In this document: positions 19,413 to 33,474 of the stretch, piece by piece
Numbering within the stretch: the first letter of the stretch is position 1
Layout: each line of letters starts with the position of its first letter
DNA from: Gyromitra esculenta
Lineage: Eukaryota; Ascomycota; Pezizomycetes; Pezizales; Discinaceae
Assembly: GCA_038503075.1 (NCBI GenBank)
Contig: JBCAML010000001.1
Span: 3,100,001 to 3,164,000 of the forward strand
DNA length: 64,000 nt
Reading direction: 5' to 3'
The notes under the pieces: generated by a model
Database searches by the model: none
What the model saw: only the letters and a program-made list of their open reading frames with translations
Told to the model about the DNA's origin: nothing
Translations under genes and position numbers: made by a program

Positions 19413-19927
19413 GACAATCCCCTTCTAGCAAAACTTCGCTTTAAACCTGCTGGCAGTTAAGCTTGGTTGTAGAGTGCAGAGACCTTTGGGACGCGGCTGC
19501 ACAGCTGTACAGCTGCCCTCGATATGTCGGATGCTGGGTCTCAGTAAGATTTCGTATGAGATAGCAAGTTATTCGAGATAGCGAATTAATTTTGGTGAGC
19601 AGAAAAAATTATTGTGGGAGGATCCGATCCGTACGAGACAGGTAGCAAGGGACCCGACACAGTGAGATCCGACACAGCGAGGTGCAGCTGTATTAAACTC
19701 CATGTGGCGATTCAGCTGCTATCACGTTTGAACATAGTCTTTCGTTTGAGACTACATGTACAGTCTATGATAGAATTACTATAGAAAAAGGAGGGCAAGC
19801 GAGCGCCCCACGCAGGTAGAGTAGCCAATACCGCAGCTAAAATCCTTCTGGTGAGCCTAGAAGCTCAATGAACGCTTCAGATCCTGAGTTACCACAGTTC
19901 TACAGTAATTCTACCGGAGGCTGCACC
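19413..19927. other. Gene-free stretch between MITEs
   Basis: No coding signal. It has short local repeats such as the palindromic CAGCTGTACAGCTG near 19511-19524 and repeated GATCCGA/ACACAG phrases at 19620-19690. A TACATGTA palindrome lies near 19753. Confidence 0.5.
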
Positions 19928-20214
19928 TACCGTATGCACTCTCGAAATACGACCTACTCATGTCGCCGAGTCCCAAGATCGCCACGTGACCAGTTAATGG
20001 GTGGCTTAACATATCGCGTGACGATCTTGAGACTTGGCGACATGAGTATTCAGAGTCTCGCTTTCTACATGAGTCACGTAGCCTCACAAATTTGACGGAA
20101 TTGGTTGCAGGACGAGTCTCTAAATAGCTATCTTCCGCCACATTCAGTACTATCTACATTAAGTTTAGCTCGAGGCATAGGTAGCTGGGCCATATTTTGA
20201 GAGTACATACGGTA
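19928..20214. mobile_element. Third 191-bp-family MITE carrying a nested 94-bp MITE
   Basis: Outer ends are TACCGTATGCACTCTCG and, inverted, TACCGTATGTACTCTC, as in the 191-bp family. A 94-bp element with inverted ends TACTCATGTCGCC sits inside at 19955-20048. Subtracting it leaves 193 bp, the size of the family. The remaining interior, read inverted, shares GCTAAAC and AATGTGGC blocks with copies 1 and 2 but is much more diverged, so this copy is older. Confidence 0.65.
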
Positions 20215-20763
20215 TGTACCGTGAGTCACTTGTGCTCGCTAATCTTTCTACAAACGGCGGTAGTAAGCGATAACTCAAGTTCGAATTCACTCCTAGCAGT
20301 TTAGAGAGCGCAAGATAGCTACAGTGGCTCGTGTTTCATCTGCCCATAACGAATAGTATTAACGTAAAGACATACATAGGTCGAAAACATAAAACTCCAG
20401 ATTGAATTCCCAAAATGGTAACCAATAACCCTGTACAATTATGTAGAAAGATACATCCCGTCTCAAAAAATTCTAGTTGCACAGCCATAAAAAAATCAAC
20501 ACCATATTCCACAGCCTCATCACAACAGGAAAAAAACAGAACTCATCCAAAGCAACTATACTAGGTAAACAAAAGACGTGCGTGAACTCTGGATGTTAGA
20601 TCACAAATAAAAGTGATAAGCTTACAAATAGAATTAGAGCTAAGAATAAACCATTAAAGAATATTGCTCTTATCCATTAATCCTTTTCCAACCCAATCAA
20701 ATAACAAAGAAGAAAAAGAACGGAAAATTCATTTTTCAAAAGAAGCGTCAATATTTACAAGCT
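20215..20763. other. 3' flank of the large acidic gene
   Basis: AT-rich, no coding signal. It should contain the 3' untranslated region of the - strand gene that ends at 20764. Confidence 0.5.
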
Positions 20764-23700
20764 TCACGTAAGCTTTTTCCTAGTGCTAGCTCTCGTAGGC
20801 TTCTTCACAGTTGCTTCCACCTCAGCTTCTTTGATAGCGCTCAATGGCTCAATTGGTTGCTTACGCAGTCTTTTGCTCGTTGGAGTAGTCGGGACATTTT
20901 CCCGTTTCGTCGTATCGGTCTCGGTCTTCTTTCCTCTAGTGCTCCTGCGGACGCCCCTAGCACTCCGATCTGTATCATCTGCGGAATGCTCTATATCGTG
21001 TTGGTTGGCAACTACCATCTCGGGCTCGACAGAAGTTTCCTTGACGGAGGATGCTTTTATTGAGGACGCTTTCTTAGCTTTCGACTTAGCTGGTGTTTTC
21101 GATTCAGCCGGGATAGCAGGTTCAAGAGAAGCTGAACGTCCCCTTCTTGGGCCTGGTTTAACGGATGAAGGTTCAACTCCCCCGGGTCCAGTACTAACCA
21201 GTTCGGTATCCCCGGGCATGGTAATATCAGGTTCAGCTGAAAGTTCTTTAATTGAAGGTGTCTTTTTAGCTCTTGTTTTGGCTTTTGGCTTAGCCGCAGC
21301 TTTTGCTTCAGCAGGAACAAAGGGCTCAACGGAGCCGGATCGTCCTCTTCTTAGCCTTTTCGGGGTAGGACCATCGTCCTTCGCGCCAGCCTCGGTTTCG
21401 ACATTCTCTGGCTCAATTGAAGGTGTCTTCTTGGACCTTGATTTAGGAGCCGCTCTTGATTTTGGTTCGACTACCGATTCAACTATCGGTTCGACGGATG
21501 TCTCGCGTGCTCTCTTCCTCGTCATTCTTCTCGGAGGCGAAATAGTTTCGATAATTTTTCCATCCCTCAACTCCTTCCCAAGCGACACTCCAACTTCCTC
21601 GGGCTGGATTGCGGGAACGATACTGCCATCCATCAACCGAACAGTCTCTTCCGGGGGAACTTCAGGATCGAGCGCAGTAGCAACGGCAGTCTCGATGATT
21701 CTGAGATCTTCTTCCAGTTTCTCGTCCTCCAGGTACAATTCCTTTTGTTCTCTGTTCTCCCTGATAGGGGTAGGAGCTCTAGTACTTCCTAGGGAGGGCT
21801 TAGTACTACGGGTAGCACAACGTTTCTTAGCTTCCGGTTCCTCGGTTTTTTCATCCACCTTTGAATCACTGTTTTCATTGGGAGGAACGTACTTCGGTTC
21901 TGACGCATCAGACTTTTGCTTCCTTCCGCCACGGCCTTTAGTACGTCTTTTCTTCTTGGAATGAGACGAAGGGGGATGCGCATCGTTATCAGCCATTTCT
22001 TGGCCATCTTGATCAGGCTTCTTCTCAGTAGCAGTATCGTCGAACTGGATTTCAGATTGAGATCTAGTTGGAGAAATCTCAAGCCTCTTCCGTTTCAGCA
22101 CGGGTTTAGTTGCCGAGGGCGGAGTACCCGGCCGTTCAGCTTCAGAGGCCGAGCTGAACTCTCTCACTTCAGGATTTTCGATTTCAGGCTTGATCTCCAT
22201 CTTTGACCCTTCATTCTCAGTCTCAGGGGATCGCTTGACTTCGACACTGATACGCTCATTCTCAACCTCTATAAGCTGATCATCCTCCCCTTTGACAGAC
22301 TCATCCTCTTCAACAATTTCTTCTTCATCATTTGAAAGGCCCAGATTCACCACTAACATGGCTTCATCCTCAGTACCCGCTACTTCTTCGATATCCGAAT
22401 CAACGGCGTCCTCTACGTCAGCCTCTGCACCAATTTCTGGGATAATTTCGACTGATTCTTCTTCCAGCGCTGCTAATTCATCGTCTCCCACCGCCTCACG
22501 TTCATTGGCCATGTTCCCACTCTCATCCTCCATTTCCTCCGCCAGGTTCTCCATTAATTGATGCGCCACCACCTTTTCAGCCATCTGGTCTACCCTCGCT
22601 TCCTCAACGGCCTTTTCTTCATCAAGAGGAGCTTCCTCATCCACCGCTCTCTCTTCTTCCATCTCATCGCCGTCCCCGTTGCTCTCACTCTCTTCATCAT
22701 CTCCCTCCATTGTGATACTGATTCGGCTATAGCTCTCACGTCTCTCGCTATCTTGCCATTCGATGACATGTTCCTCCACCGTATTTTCTCTGAAAAGCTC
22801 CCTAATCATTGAACTGCGGTCATCATCGACAGAATCTGGAAGCAGCGAGTGTGATGATTGACCCTCCTCTTGTTCATCTATATCGCTCGCATCATCCTGT
22901 TCGACGATAACTACACCTTCGTAGACGGTAGAAGTTATTTCAGGCTCTTCAGCAGCGGTGAGCATAGTTTCGTCAGCTTCGTCGTCAGATTCAACATCTT
23001 GTTCGTCCTCTAGATTTTGCTCAGCTTTCGCCCCCTCCGCTAACACAGCCGATTCGGCTGCGTGCTCCAGTTCGATGGTTGGCCCCGCCTCGACAGTAAA
23101 TTCTCCTTGTTCTTCACCAATAGACCCGATTGGCGTCTCCACTCGTTCGAGCTGTCCTTCATCCAATAAATTTGAGGTAACAGCTAAATCCTCACCAGTA
23201 ATAGACAGCGCCGGGTCAACGGGAACCTGTTTTTCGATTTGAGCGAGCTTTGGATAGGCAACGTCTTCCTTAACTTGCTCTTCAACTTCCTTCTTCCCAG
23301 GTAGATCCTCCTCTTCCACAGCCATGGACAGTTCGGGATCAATTGGCACTCGGTTCTCGGCCTTAGGACTCTTGTAAAGTGCAGCATCAGCTTTATACTT
23401 GCGTAGCCCCTTCGGTGTGACTTGGGGTTGGTGATGAAAGTGGAAGAAAGACACAAAGGGTTCCTCGGCCGACGAAGGGATGGCCTCGCGAAGTACCTTA
23501 TCGGATCTGACTTCACTCCCACCATCATTTTGGCCATTTTGATCAATTTCAGGATATTCATCCTCCTTCGTTTCAACTTCTTCATTTCCCATTACCTTGT
23601 CCCTCCCCTTGACCTCCGGTTCTAGAGACTGCTCAACAACAAGTCTTCCTGACTTAAACTTAAGACCCTTCGAGAGTTCGTCATTGCTCATAAATCTGTA

Positions 23701-26700
23701 AGGTGATGACATATTATTTGACTGTTGTGGTTTACCATGGAAATTGAGGAATGGTTTGCGAGTCTCTTTTGCTGGAGTAAAGGCGACTTCACTTAGGGGC
23801 TCATTAAGTTTGGTCTCATGCTCGTCATGAAAGTCGATGCCGACCTGTTCTTCCTCCTCTATCATGGGTTCATCCTCTTCTCGTGTGATTGCGAGATCGA
23901 TAAGCTGCGAAGGAGCTTCTTCGTACATGGATTCGTCTTCTAGCTCTACGTTGGTGATTGTAGGCGTTTCAGTGACCTCAACAGGCTTCTCAATTTCAAG
24001 TTGCTCTTCAGCAGCATCAGCTTTCTCCTCCTCGATCCCAGCCTCAGATCCATCCTCTTCTACCTCAACCTCAGTAACATCCTCATAATCTGATGGCCTC
24101 TCTTCGTCTCTGGGGCTCTCTTCAACCTCTTCCGCAGAGCCATTAACGTTCTCCACCACGTTCTCATAAACTTCTCCATTTGGCAAAGGCATTAAGTCTT
24201 TCTCTTCAGCATCCACTTCAACTTCAACTTCCAGCTCCAGTTCCACTTCCTCCTCTTCTTCCTGGCCTTCAATGACTTCAGCATCGATTTCATCCTCCCT
24301 TGGCTTACCAAATATTTCATCCTTAGTCATGGGTCTCGTTTCATCCTCTTGATTCTCAGCAAGTGCATGGAAATTGCCTTTAGCGCTCATCCATCCAATC
24401 ACCATTTCATCAGTATCAGCCCAGACATAACCTTCCTCATCACAAGAGCCAATGTGCTTTCCGAACCGATTGTAGACATCATCGCCGGTTCTAATGATGC
24501 CATTTGATTTGCTTTTTGTAGGTGTTTCTTCTTCTTCCCCTTCTGAAAAGTAGTCGTCATCGAACTCTTCAATTTCGGCAACAAGGGCATCGAATCTTTG
24601 GCCGGGTTCGACGTCAGTTGCGTCGTCATCAATAATTATAAGACCAGTTGGAGAGTCGGCTGCGACTTCAGGCTTGGCTGCAACGGGAGTGGAAGAACGG
24701 GAGGCTGACACTCGTTCTTGATCCTTGACCTCGGCTGCGTCTTCCTGGTTAGCTAAGATTGGAGTAGATTCTTTAGCTTGCCTCAGCGGGCTTATAACGA
24801 TCTCCTGGACAACATCCTCTCGATCTCGAGCCGGGTGAGGAGTAGAAGAAATTGGAGCCATTGCCCTAATAGGCGTGAATGAATTTTGCTGGCTAAGTCC
24901 ACCAATGATAACAGTTGAGTCGAGACTGCGATCAACGTCTTCGGCTAGCTTAACCCCAGGCTCATCCCATAAGATACCTTCAATATCAGATTCGTCCTTC
25001 TCTGTCTCTTCTTCGGTATAGTCTTCGCCTTCACCGGGTTGGATAAGCTGCTCGTTTACTCTATCTTGCTCTTTCTCCCCGGGATCGGAGGAATTAGTGG
25101 CCGGTGCGTCTCCGAAGTCTTCGATAACTTCCTCAGCTTCATCTTCGTCAACGAATTTATCGGATCTGATAATTGGGATAGAGCTATCTTCCTCTCCGTC
25201 CTCTCCGTTATCGTCGAATTCGCCGGTCTCCTCTCCGTCATATTCTTCGTACTCGGCATATTCGTCAATATCGCCCTCTTCGGCTTCATCGTCTATTTCA
25301 CCGTCTTCTTTGTTATCTTCAGTCCTAGGAAACCTAAGGGGATGAATAAAATTGAATTTTGGATGAGGGCTGTTGAAAATCCATGTTAGATAGGTTATAC
25401 TCAAAAAATTATATTTAGATTTGGGGGAGGGGAACATACTTTGGAGATTCGACTTCTTCAGCCTCGTCATCCGAGTCAATAGAAATTACATGCTGTTTCG
25501 ACTGCTCAACAATTTCCACATCGCTTTCCACATCGCTTTCCACTTCCTCTTCCACTTCCACTTCCACTTCCACTTCCTCTCCCTCTTCCTCTCCCTCTTC
25601 CTCTCCCTCTTCCTCTCCCTCCTCCTCCTCCTCCTCTCCCTCCCCTTCTTCGGATGACTCCTCACGAGCATTAGGAAGAACCACAGGAATGGGGAGGTAA
25701 GCAACCGTAGAAGCAGAAATAGGCAGTTGCTCAGGCTCACTCTTTATTTTCCCAGCCGGAGATGACGACATAACGACAGTCGAAGAAACTTGGGCCGACT
25801 CGGTGACCATCTCAGTGACCATAGTAGTCGTATGGAATCCATTCGGAGTATAATCGGCAGTATCTGGAATGGTATCCTCGGTAACAAACGACGGATCGCC
25901 GTTGACAGCACTATATTCCCATTCTCGGTTGGCCTCCTTACCCTTTTCTTCCGAACGAAGACTATGCAATTCAGCTTCTTGCATGCGTTCAAACATATCC
26001 CGATCCATTTTCTCCCGCTCCATCTCTTCTCTAAAAATTTCGTCACGCTTAACCCGTTGTTCCTCTTCAATCCTCCTCCGGATAGCCTCCTTCTCATTTG
26101 CCCTCCGCTCTTCCTTCTTATCTTCGCGGTTCCCAACAAGTGCTCTCCTAGCCTTTTCGACAGCGGATACGAAAAAGCTATTAATGCCATCGGCTTTGGC
26201 AACAATATTACTAGAGGCGGCAGTAGCCCTAGCAGTGAAAGACGCAATGCGCGACTCGTTCCGAGCTGTGGAAGCAACAGAACTAGGAGCATCGCTAGCG
26301 GCGCGGGCAGGAGTCTGGTGGCGCGGACTGAGCGGATTGAACTCAAATGCATTATAAGAACGAGCATCCGGGTGGTTTCCGGAAAAGTGGAACATTTGAC
26401 CCGGAGGCTTTGAGGAAGCCTTCCTTTCCGATCTAAAGTTTGGATTATGTATTCTTCTCGGGGGAGCCGGGGTCACAGCTACTGCGGCGGGAGCTACCGC
26501 GCGATGTCCTGCAAGCCTCCCATCACGAGTTATTTTACCCGTAGAGAACATAAGTGATCCAACATGTCTCTCGAGTGCTGGTTTCGGCACTGCTTTTTGT
26601 TGTGGTGACATTGAAGACGCGACTGAAAGAGCATCAGTCAGGCGAGGACCAGTGGTTCCGTTAGGAGTAGATTTTTCCCGTATGGATGCCATGTAACGCA

Positions 26701-27067
26701 GGCTAGTTTCAAGTTGCGGGTTTCTCCTTGCTGCTGCCCGCGCAGCGAAGGGCGATTGTAACGGTTTTGGAGCATATGAGCGGATCGGTAGCGTGCGCGA
26801 GACGCTGGGCGCAGCGCCTTCTGCCGTTCCGGGCCGCTGGTCAGGGTTACTGTTGAAAGAAGAGTTTTGAGAGGAGAATCCTAGACGAGGAGTGTCGGGA
26901 GCTGCGGAAGAGCTGTTGAAAGAGGAACCGAACGTGGATGGCATATGGTTCTGCGGGACGGGATTGCTACCCATAACAGTCCGTCGGCGTTTAGATGGAG
27001 GGAATTCAACGTTACGAGTAGGACCATCGCCATCCGGATGCGAGTGTTTTCGATTTGGGGAAACCAT
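20764..27067 (-). CDS. Very large acidic, probably nuclear protein with SUMO-binding-like motifs
   Basis: Two exons: 27067-25440 and 25369-20764, joined over a 70-nt intron (GTATGT, branch CTAAC, CAG), giving about 2077 residues. Two further acceptors (exon from 25333 or 25324) are also in phase. The N-terminal 250 residues are basic and Ser/Pro-rich with a nuclear-localisation-like SKRRR near 27, followed by a charged coiled coil (about 305-370). The middle is extremely Glu/Asp-rich. Three hydrophobic-acidic motifs look like SUMO-interacting motifs: VISIDSDD near the end of exon 1, LIIIDDDATD and VVIVEQDDASD. The C-terminal 300 residues are basic, with GRGGRKQK and three imperfect repeats of the type RRGRSxSxEPxxPAExK. 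I do not recognise the protein. Chromatin or nuclear-body scaffolding is a guess from composition only. Confidence 0.8.
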
Positions 27068-28399
27068 GATGCCAGCCGTTAATGACTTCGCAGTGTGTAT
27101 TTGTATTTCGAGGGGGTTTGAGAACCCTTTTGGTCGTCAGGTGTCAGGCACGCAACGCCTGCTAGCGATCAAATTCCAGATCCGTAGTGATCGGCAATAA
27201 AATAATGAAGACGTCTACTCGTTAAGACCCCTGGCCGGATAGGGACGTGAAGAAAGAGATGATGGTGGTTGTGGTGGTGAGTATTCTAAGGGAGAAGACG
27301 TGAAGTTAGTTTGCGGAATCGACAGACGCGGCTGGCTGGGTTGTTTCGTTGAAAGGAAACGGCAGTCCGCAGCAACAGCAAGGGTTGTCGTGAAAACAGG
27401 GAATTTGTTACCCGGCGGGAGAGACTTACGGGTTTAACAGATGGCTGGGCAATTCGGTGATGGTGACATATATCTGCTGTATGTAGGTAGGCCCGCTGCT
27501 GCTGCTGTGGCTGGCGATGATTTCGCTGAAAACGACGTCACTTCCTGTGGGGAGTTGTTATTTAACACGAGAAAGTGAGGTGCGAAGATGAGAGGCGATG
27601 AGAGGATGGAAAATGGGCTCTATATGCCACTCCCCCACATTCACCCATTCATTCTATGCACCCGTTCAGACTCACAAGTACACACACTAGGCTATCCCTG
27701 GTACAAGGGGCACTTCTCTTCTAATTTCTTCGATGATAGATGAACTCCTCCTTTGTTGGAGCGGCTATCCGAAGACGCACTTCGAGAAAGATGAGATGCA
27801 CCTCAAACAGATTATAGCGGACTCTTTTGTTCCTGCAGCCTGGTCCCGCTAGATCGAGTCGACATTCCACTCAAGCTCCCCTGTTCATCTCTTGCCCAAC
27901 ACGGAGCATACCGTGCCAGGGCATCTGCCAAGCTCGACAAGTACACCTGTAGGAAGCACCATTTCTCCAGTCTTTTCTGGAGCATTGGCTTATGGGTTCA
28001 TGGGCGTTCATCAATGGGGAAACTATTCGTTTATCTTGATTTCAGACCCATCTCTCCAGCATCATACGGCCAATATATTTTTGCGATCGGCTATAGTTCC
28101 ACAATTATCTTATTACTATGAACGCATTCTACCAAGTAGCTAAAGCTTCAATAATTTTATTTATGCGTTTAGGCCTGACGATAAACGTGTCTTGACAGCT
28201 TTGCCAAGACTTTAAATCCGCTTTTGAATCAGCCAAGCCAAAACTCCTCCACAAACGTTGCAGCTCTCGATCGACAACCAAGATCCACCCCGCAGTCCGC
28301 CATTACACGATCACCCACAACACACCCGCAATTCCGTGGACCCCTATAATCAGACTTCTCCCCCCCCCTCTCCGGCAATCTCCGAAAAGTTGGACCAAG
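27068..28399. other. Divergent intergenic region between the acidic gene and NAA10
   Basis: 1.3 kb with no convincing gene; it must hold the promoters of both neighbours. A pyrimidine-rich run (CTTCTCCCCCCCCTCTCC, 28347-28364) lies just before the NAA10 start, as is common in fungal promoters. Confidence 0.5.
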
Positions 28400-29146
28400 A
28401 TGGATATCCGCGTCCTCCAGCCTTCCGACATCCCCCACGTACAGTTAACCAACATCACCAATCTTCCCGAAAATTATTTCCTCAAATACTACCTCTATCA
28501 CGCCCTCTCATGGCCGCAACTCTCCTACGTTGCTGTTGATCTCTCACACGCCAACAACGCTCCCCATGAGCCACCGAAGATCGTTGGCTATGTTCTCGCA
28601 AAGATGGAGGAGGAACCGGCGGATGGCGTGCAGCATGGTCATATTACAAGTCTATCCGTAATGAGGACACATAGGAGGTTAGGGCTAGCGGAGAAGCTAA
28701 TGAGGCAGAGCCGTGAGTTTGCTTCCCCCTTTCAATTGATGGAAGAGAGACATCTGTAGTTGTGGGAAGCCCCGCTCCAACGTCCTTCGGGCATTAACGG
28801 TGAAACAGAGAAGGCCATGGTCGAAGCCTTCGCCGCCAAATATGTCTCTCTCCATGTCCGCGTCTCCAACAAGGCCGCTTTACATCTCTACCGCGATACG
28901 CTCCAATTTGAGGTCGACAAAGTAGAAGATAAATACTATGCTGATGGTGAAAACGCCTATTCTATGCGAAAAGATCTATCCTTCCTTGAAGAACCCGAAA
29001 CAGATAGCGAGGGGGAGGAGGGAGCAGAAGATGTTGATATAGACGGTGATGTACCCAAGGAAAAGAGAAAGAAGAAGAGGAATGTTAAAGTTGGACGGGC
29101 ACTAGGTGTGCAGGATTTACAAGAGATTGATGGAAGGGTTGCGTAG
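28400..29146 (+). CDS. NAA10: N-terminal acetyltransferase A catalytic subunit (Naa10/Ard1)
   Basis: Exons 28400-28712 and 28809-29146 (216 residues) with a 96-nt intron (GTGAGT ... ACAG) that contains an in-frame TAG, so it must be spliced. NatA acetylates the N-termini of nascent proteins after Met removal, on the ribosome with Naa15. The sequence starts [10 protein letters not shown], has the family phrases [14 protein letters not shown] and [18 protein letters not shown] (acetyl-CoA-binding RxxGxA), and after the splice [20 protein letters not shown] and [13 protein letters not shown]. The acidic C-terminal tail ([16 protein letters not shown]) followed by a basic stretch is typical for fungal Ard1. 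Start and end agree with the family. Confidence 0.94.
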
Positions 29147-32580
<3,434 letters not shown>

Positions 32581-32825
32581 CCTCTTTTATTAGTCCTCTT
32601 AACGTGAGATTAGTGCAAGACGGGTGCGATCTTAGAAATCTACAGAGTAAGCATTTCTTTAATCACCCAGGTGAAAGAGTTTACGTCGAATGTTTCATGA
32701 TATATATTTAGTACAAGTTTGCTACTCATTAAACAGTAAGAAATGGAATGAAAAATGAAGTTTTTGGTTCTATATCATATACACAGGTTTGAGTTAATTA
32801 CGATACAAAGCCATTCTTTTTTCAT

Positions 32826-32897
32826 CACTGCGTGGCGTAGCGGTAGCGCGTTCGACTCCAGATCGAAAGGCTGCGTGTTCGAATCACTTCGTGGTCA
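32826..32897 (+). tRNA. tRNA-Trp(CCA), slightly defective copy
   Basis: 72 nt with A-box-like TGGCGTAGCGG, anticodon arm TTCGA-CTCCAGA-TCGAA (anticodon CCA) and T-loop TTCGAAT. The first acceptor pair is C-C instead of G-C, and no T-run terminator follows closely, unlike the partner at 33403-33474. It may be a weakened duplicate. Confidence 0.75.
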
Positions 32898-33402
32898 AAC
32901 TGTCTTCAGGATACCGGAAAAGGCTCTCAAAGCATACTTTTTATGGCAGCCCCAGTTGGGGTAATGAAAATTCCTGAGCATCTCACTTACCTCCACAATG
33001 ACCACTTCCTATATACACATACATGTATCCAATACACTACATGCACTAAGCTGGACATTATCTCATGCATAACTTATATTTAATTATCAGGACTTGCTAC
33101 CATTTTTTGTAGGTGGCCAACTGTTGACGTTTATTCTCCTTCATAGAAGATCACTCGCAGAAGTTCTAAGCCATAAGACCTTCTAAGAAATGAAGAGAAC
33201 TTTGCTATAAGCTTTAATCATGTTATAGGAATATCGCTAATGAGGTGAAGGGCAGGGATATCTTAAGACGGTGGCCAGTTTTTAGCCCACTCCACCAATT
33301 TTCCTTCATACACACAAGGCTTCCTTCTTACAGGTTTCCGGTAAGCAAAAGAAAACCTAATTCAAGTCTAATATGAATAATTAGCCAATGGCAAAATTAA
33401 AT
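32898..33402. other. Spacer between convergent tRNA-Trp genes
   Basis: About 500 bp, AT-rich, no coding signal. It contains a TACATGTA near 33020. Confidence 0.5.
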
Positions 33403-33474
33403 TGACCACGACGTGATTTGAACACGCAGCCTTTCGATCTGGAGTCGAACGCGCTACCGTTGCGCCACGCAGTC
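33403..33474 (-). tRNA. tRNA-Trp(CCA)
   Basis: 72 nt on the - strand, with acceptor stem GACTGCG pairing with CGTGGTC (G-U pairs included), anticodon CCA in loop CTCCAGA, T-loop TTCAAAT and discriminator A. A TTTT stretch follows a few bases downstream as a Pol III terminator. It differs from the convergent copy at 32826-32897 by only a few bases. No intron. Confidence 0.92.

Noticed and set aside
20783..21964. 393-codon Ser-rich open frame on the + strand
   Set aside because: Antisense of the biased codons in the acidic gene C-terminus; no domain, and the opposite strand is continuous for 1571 codons.
25421..25657. His/Phe/Leu-rich open frame on the + strand
   Set aside because: Antisense shadow of the Glu-rich codons of the large acidic gene.
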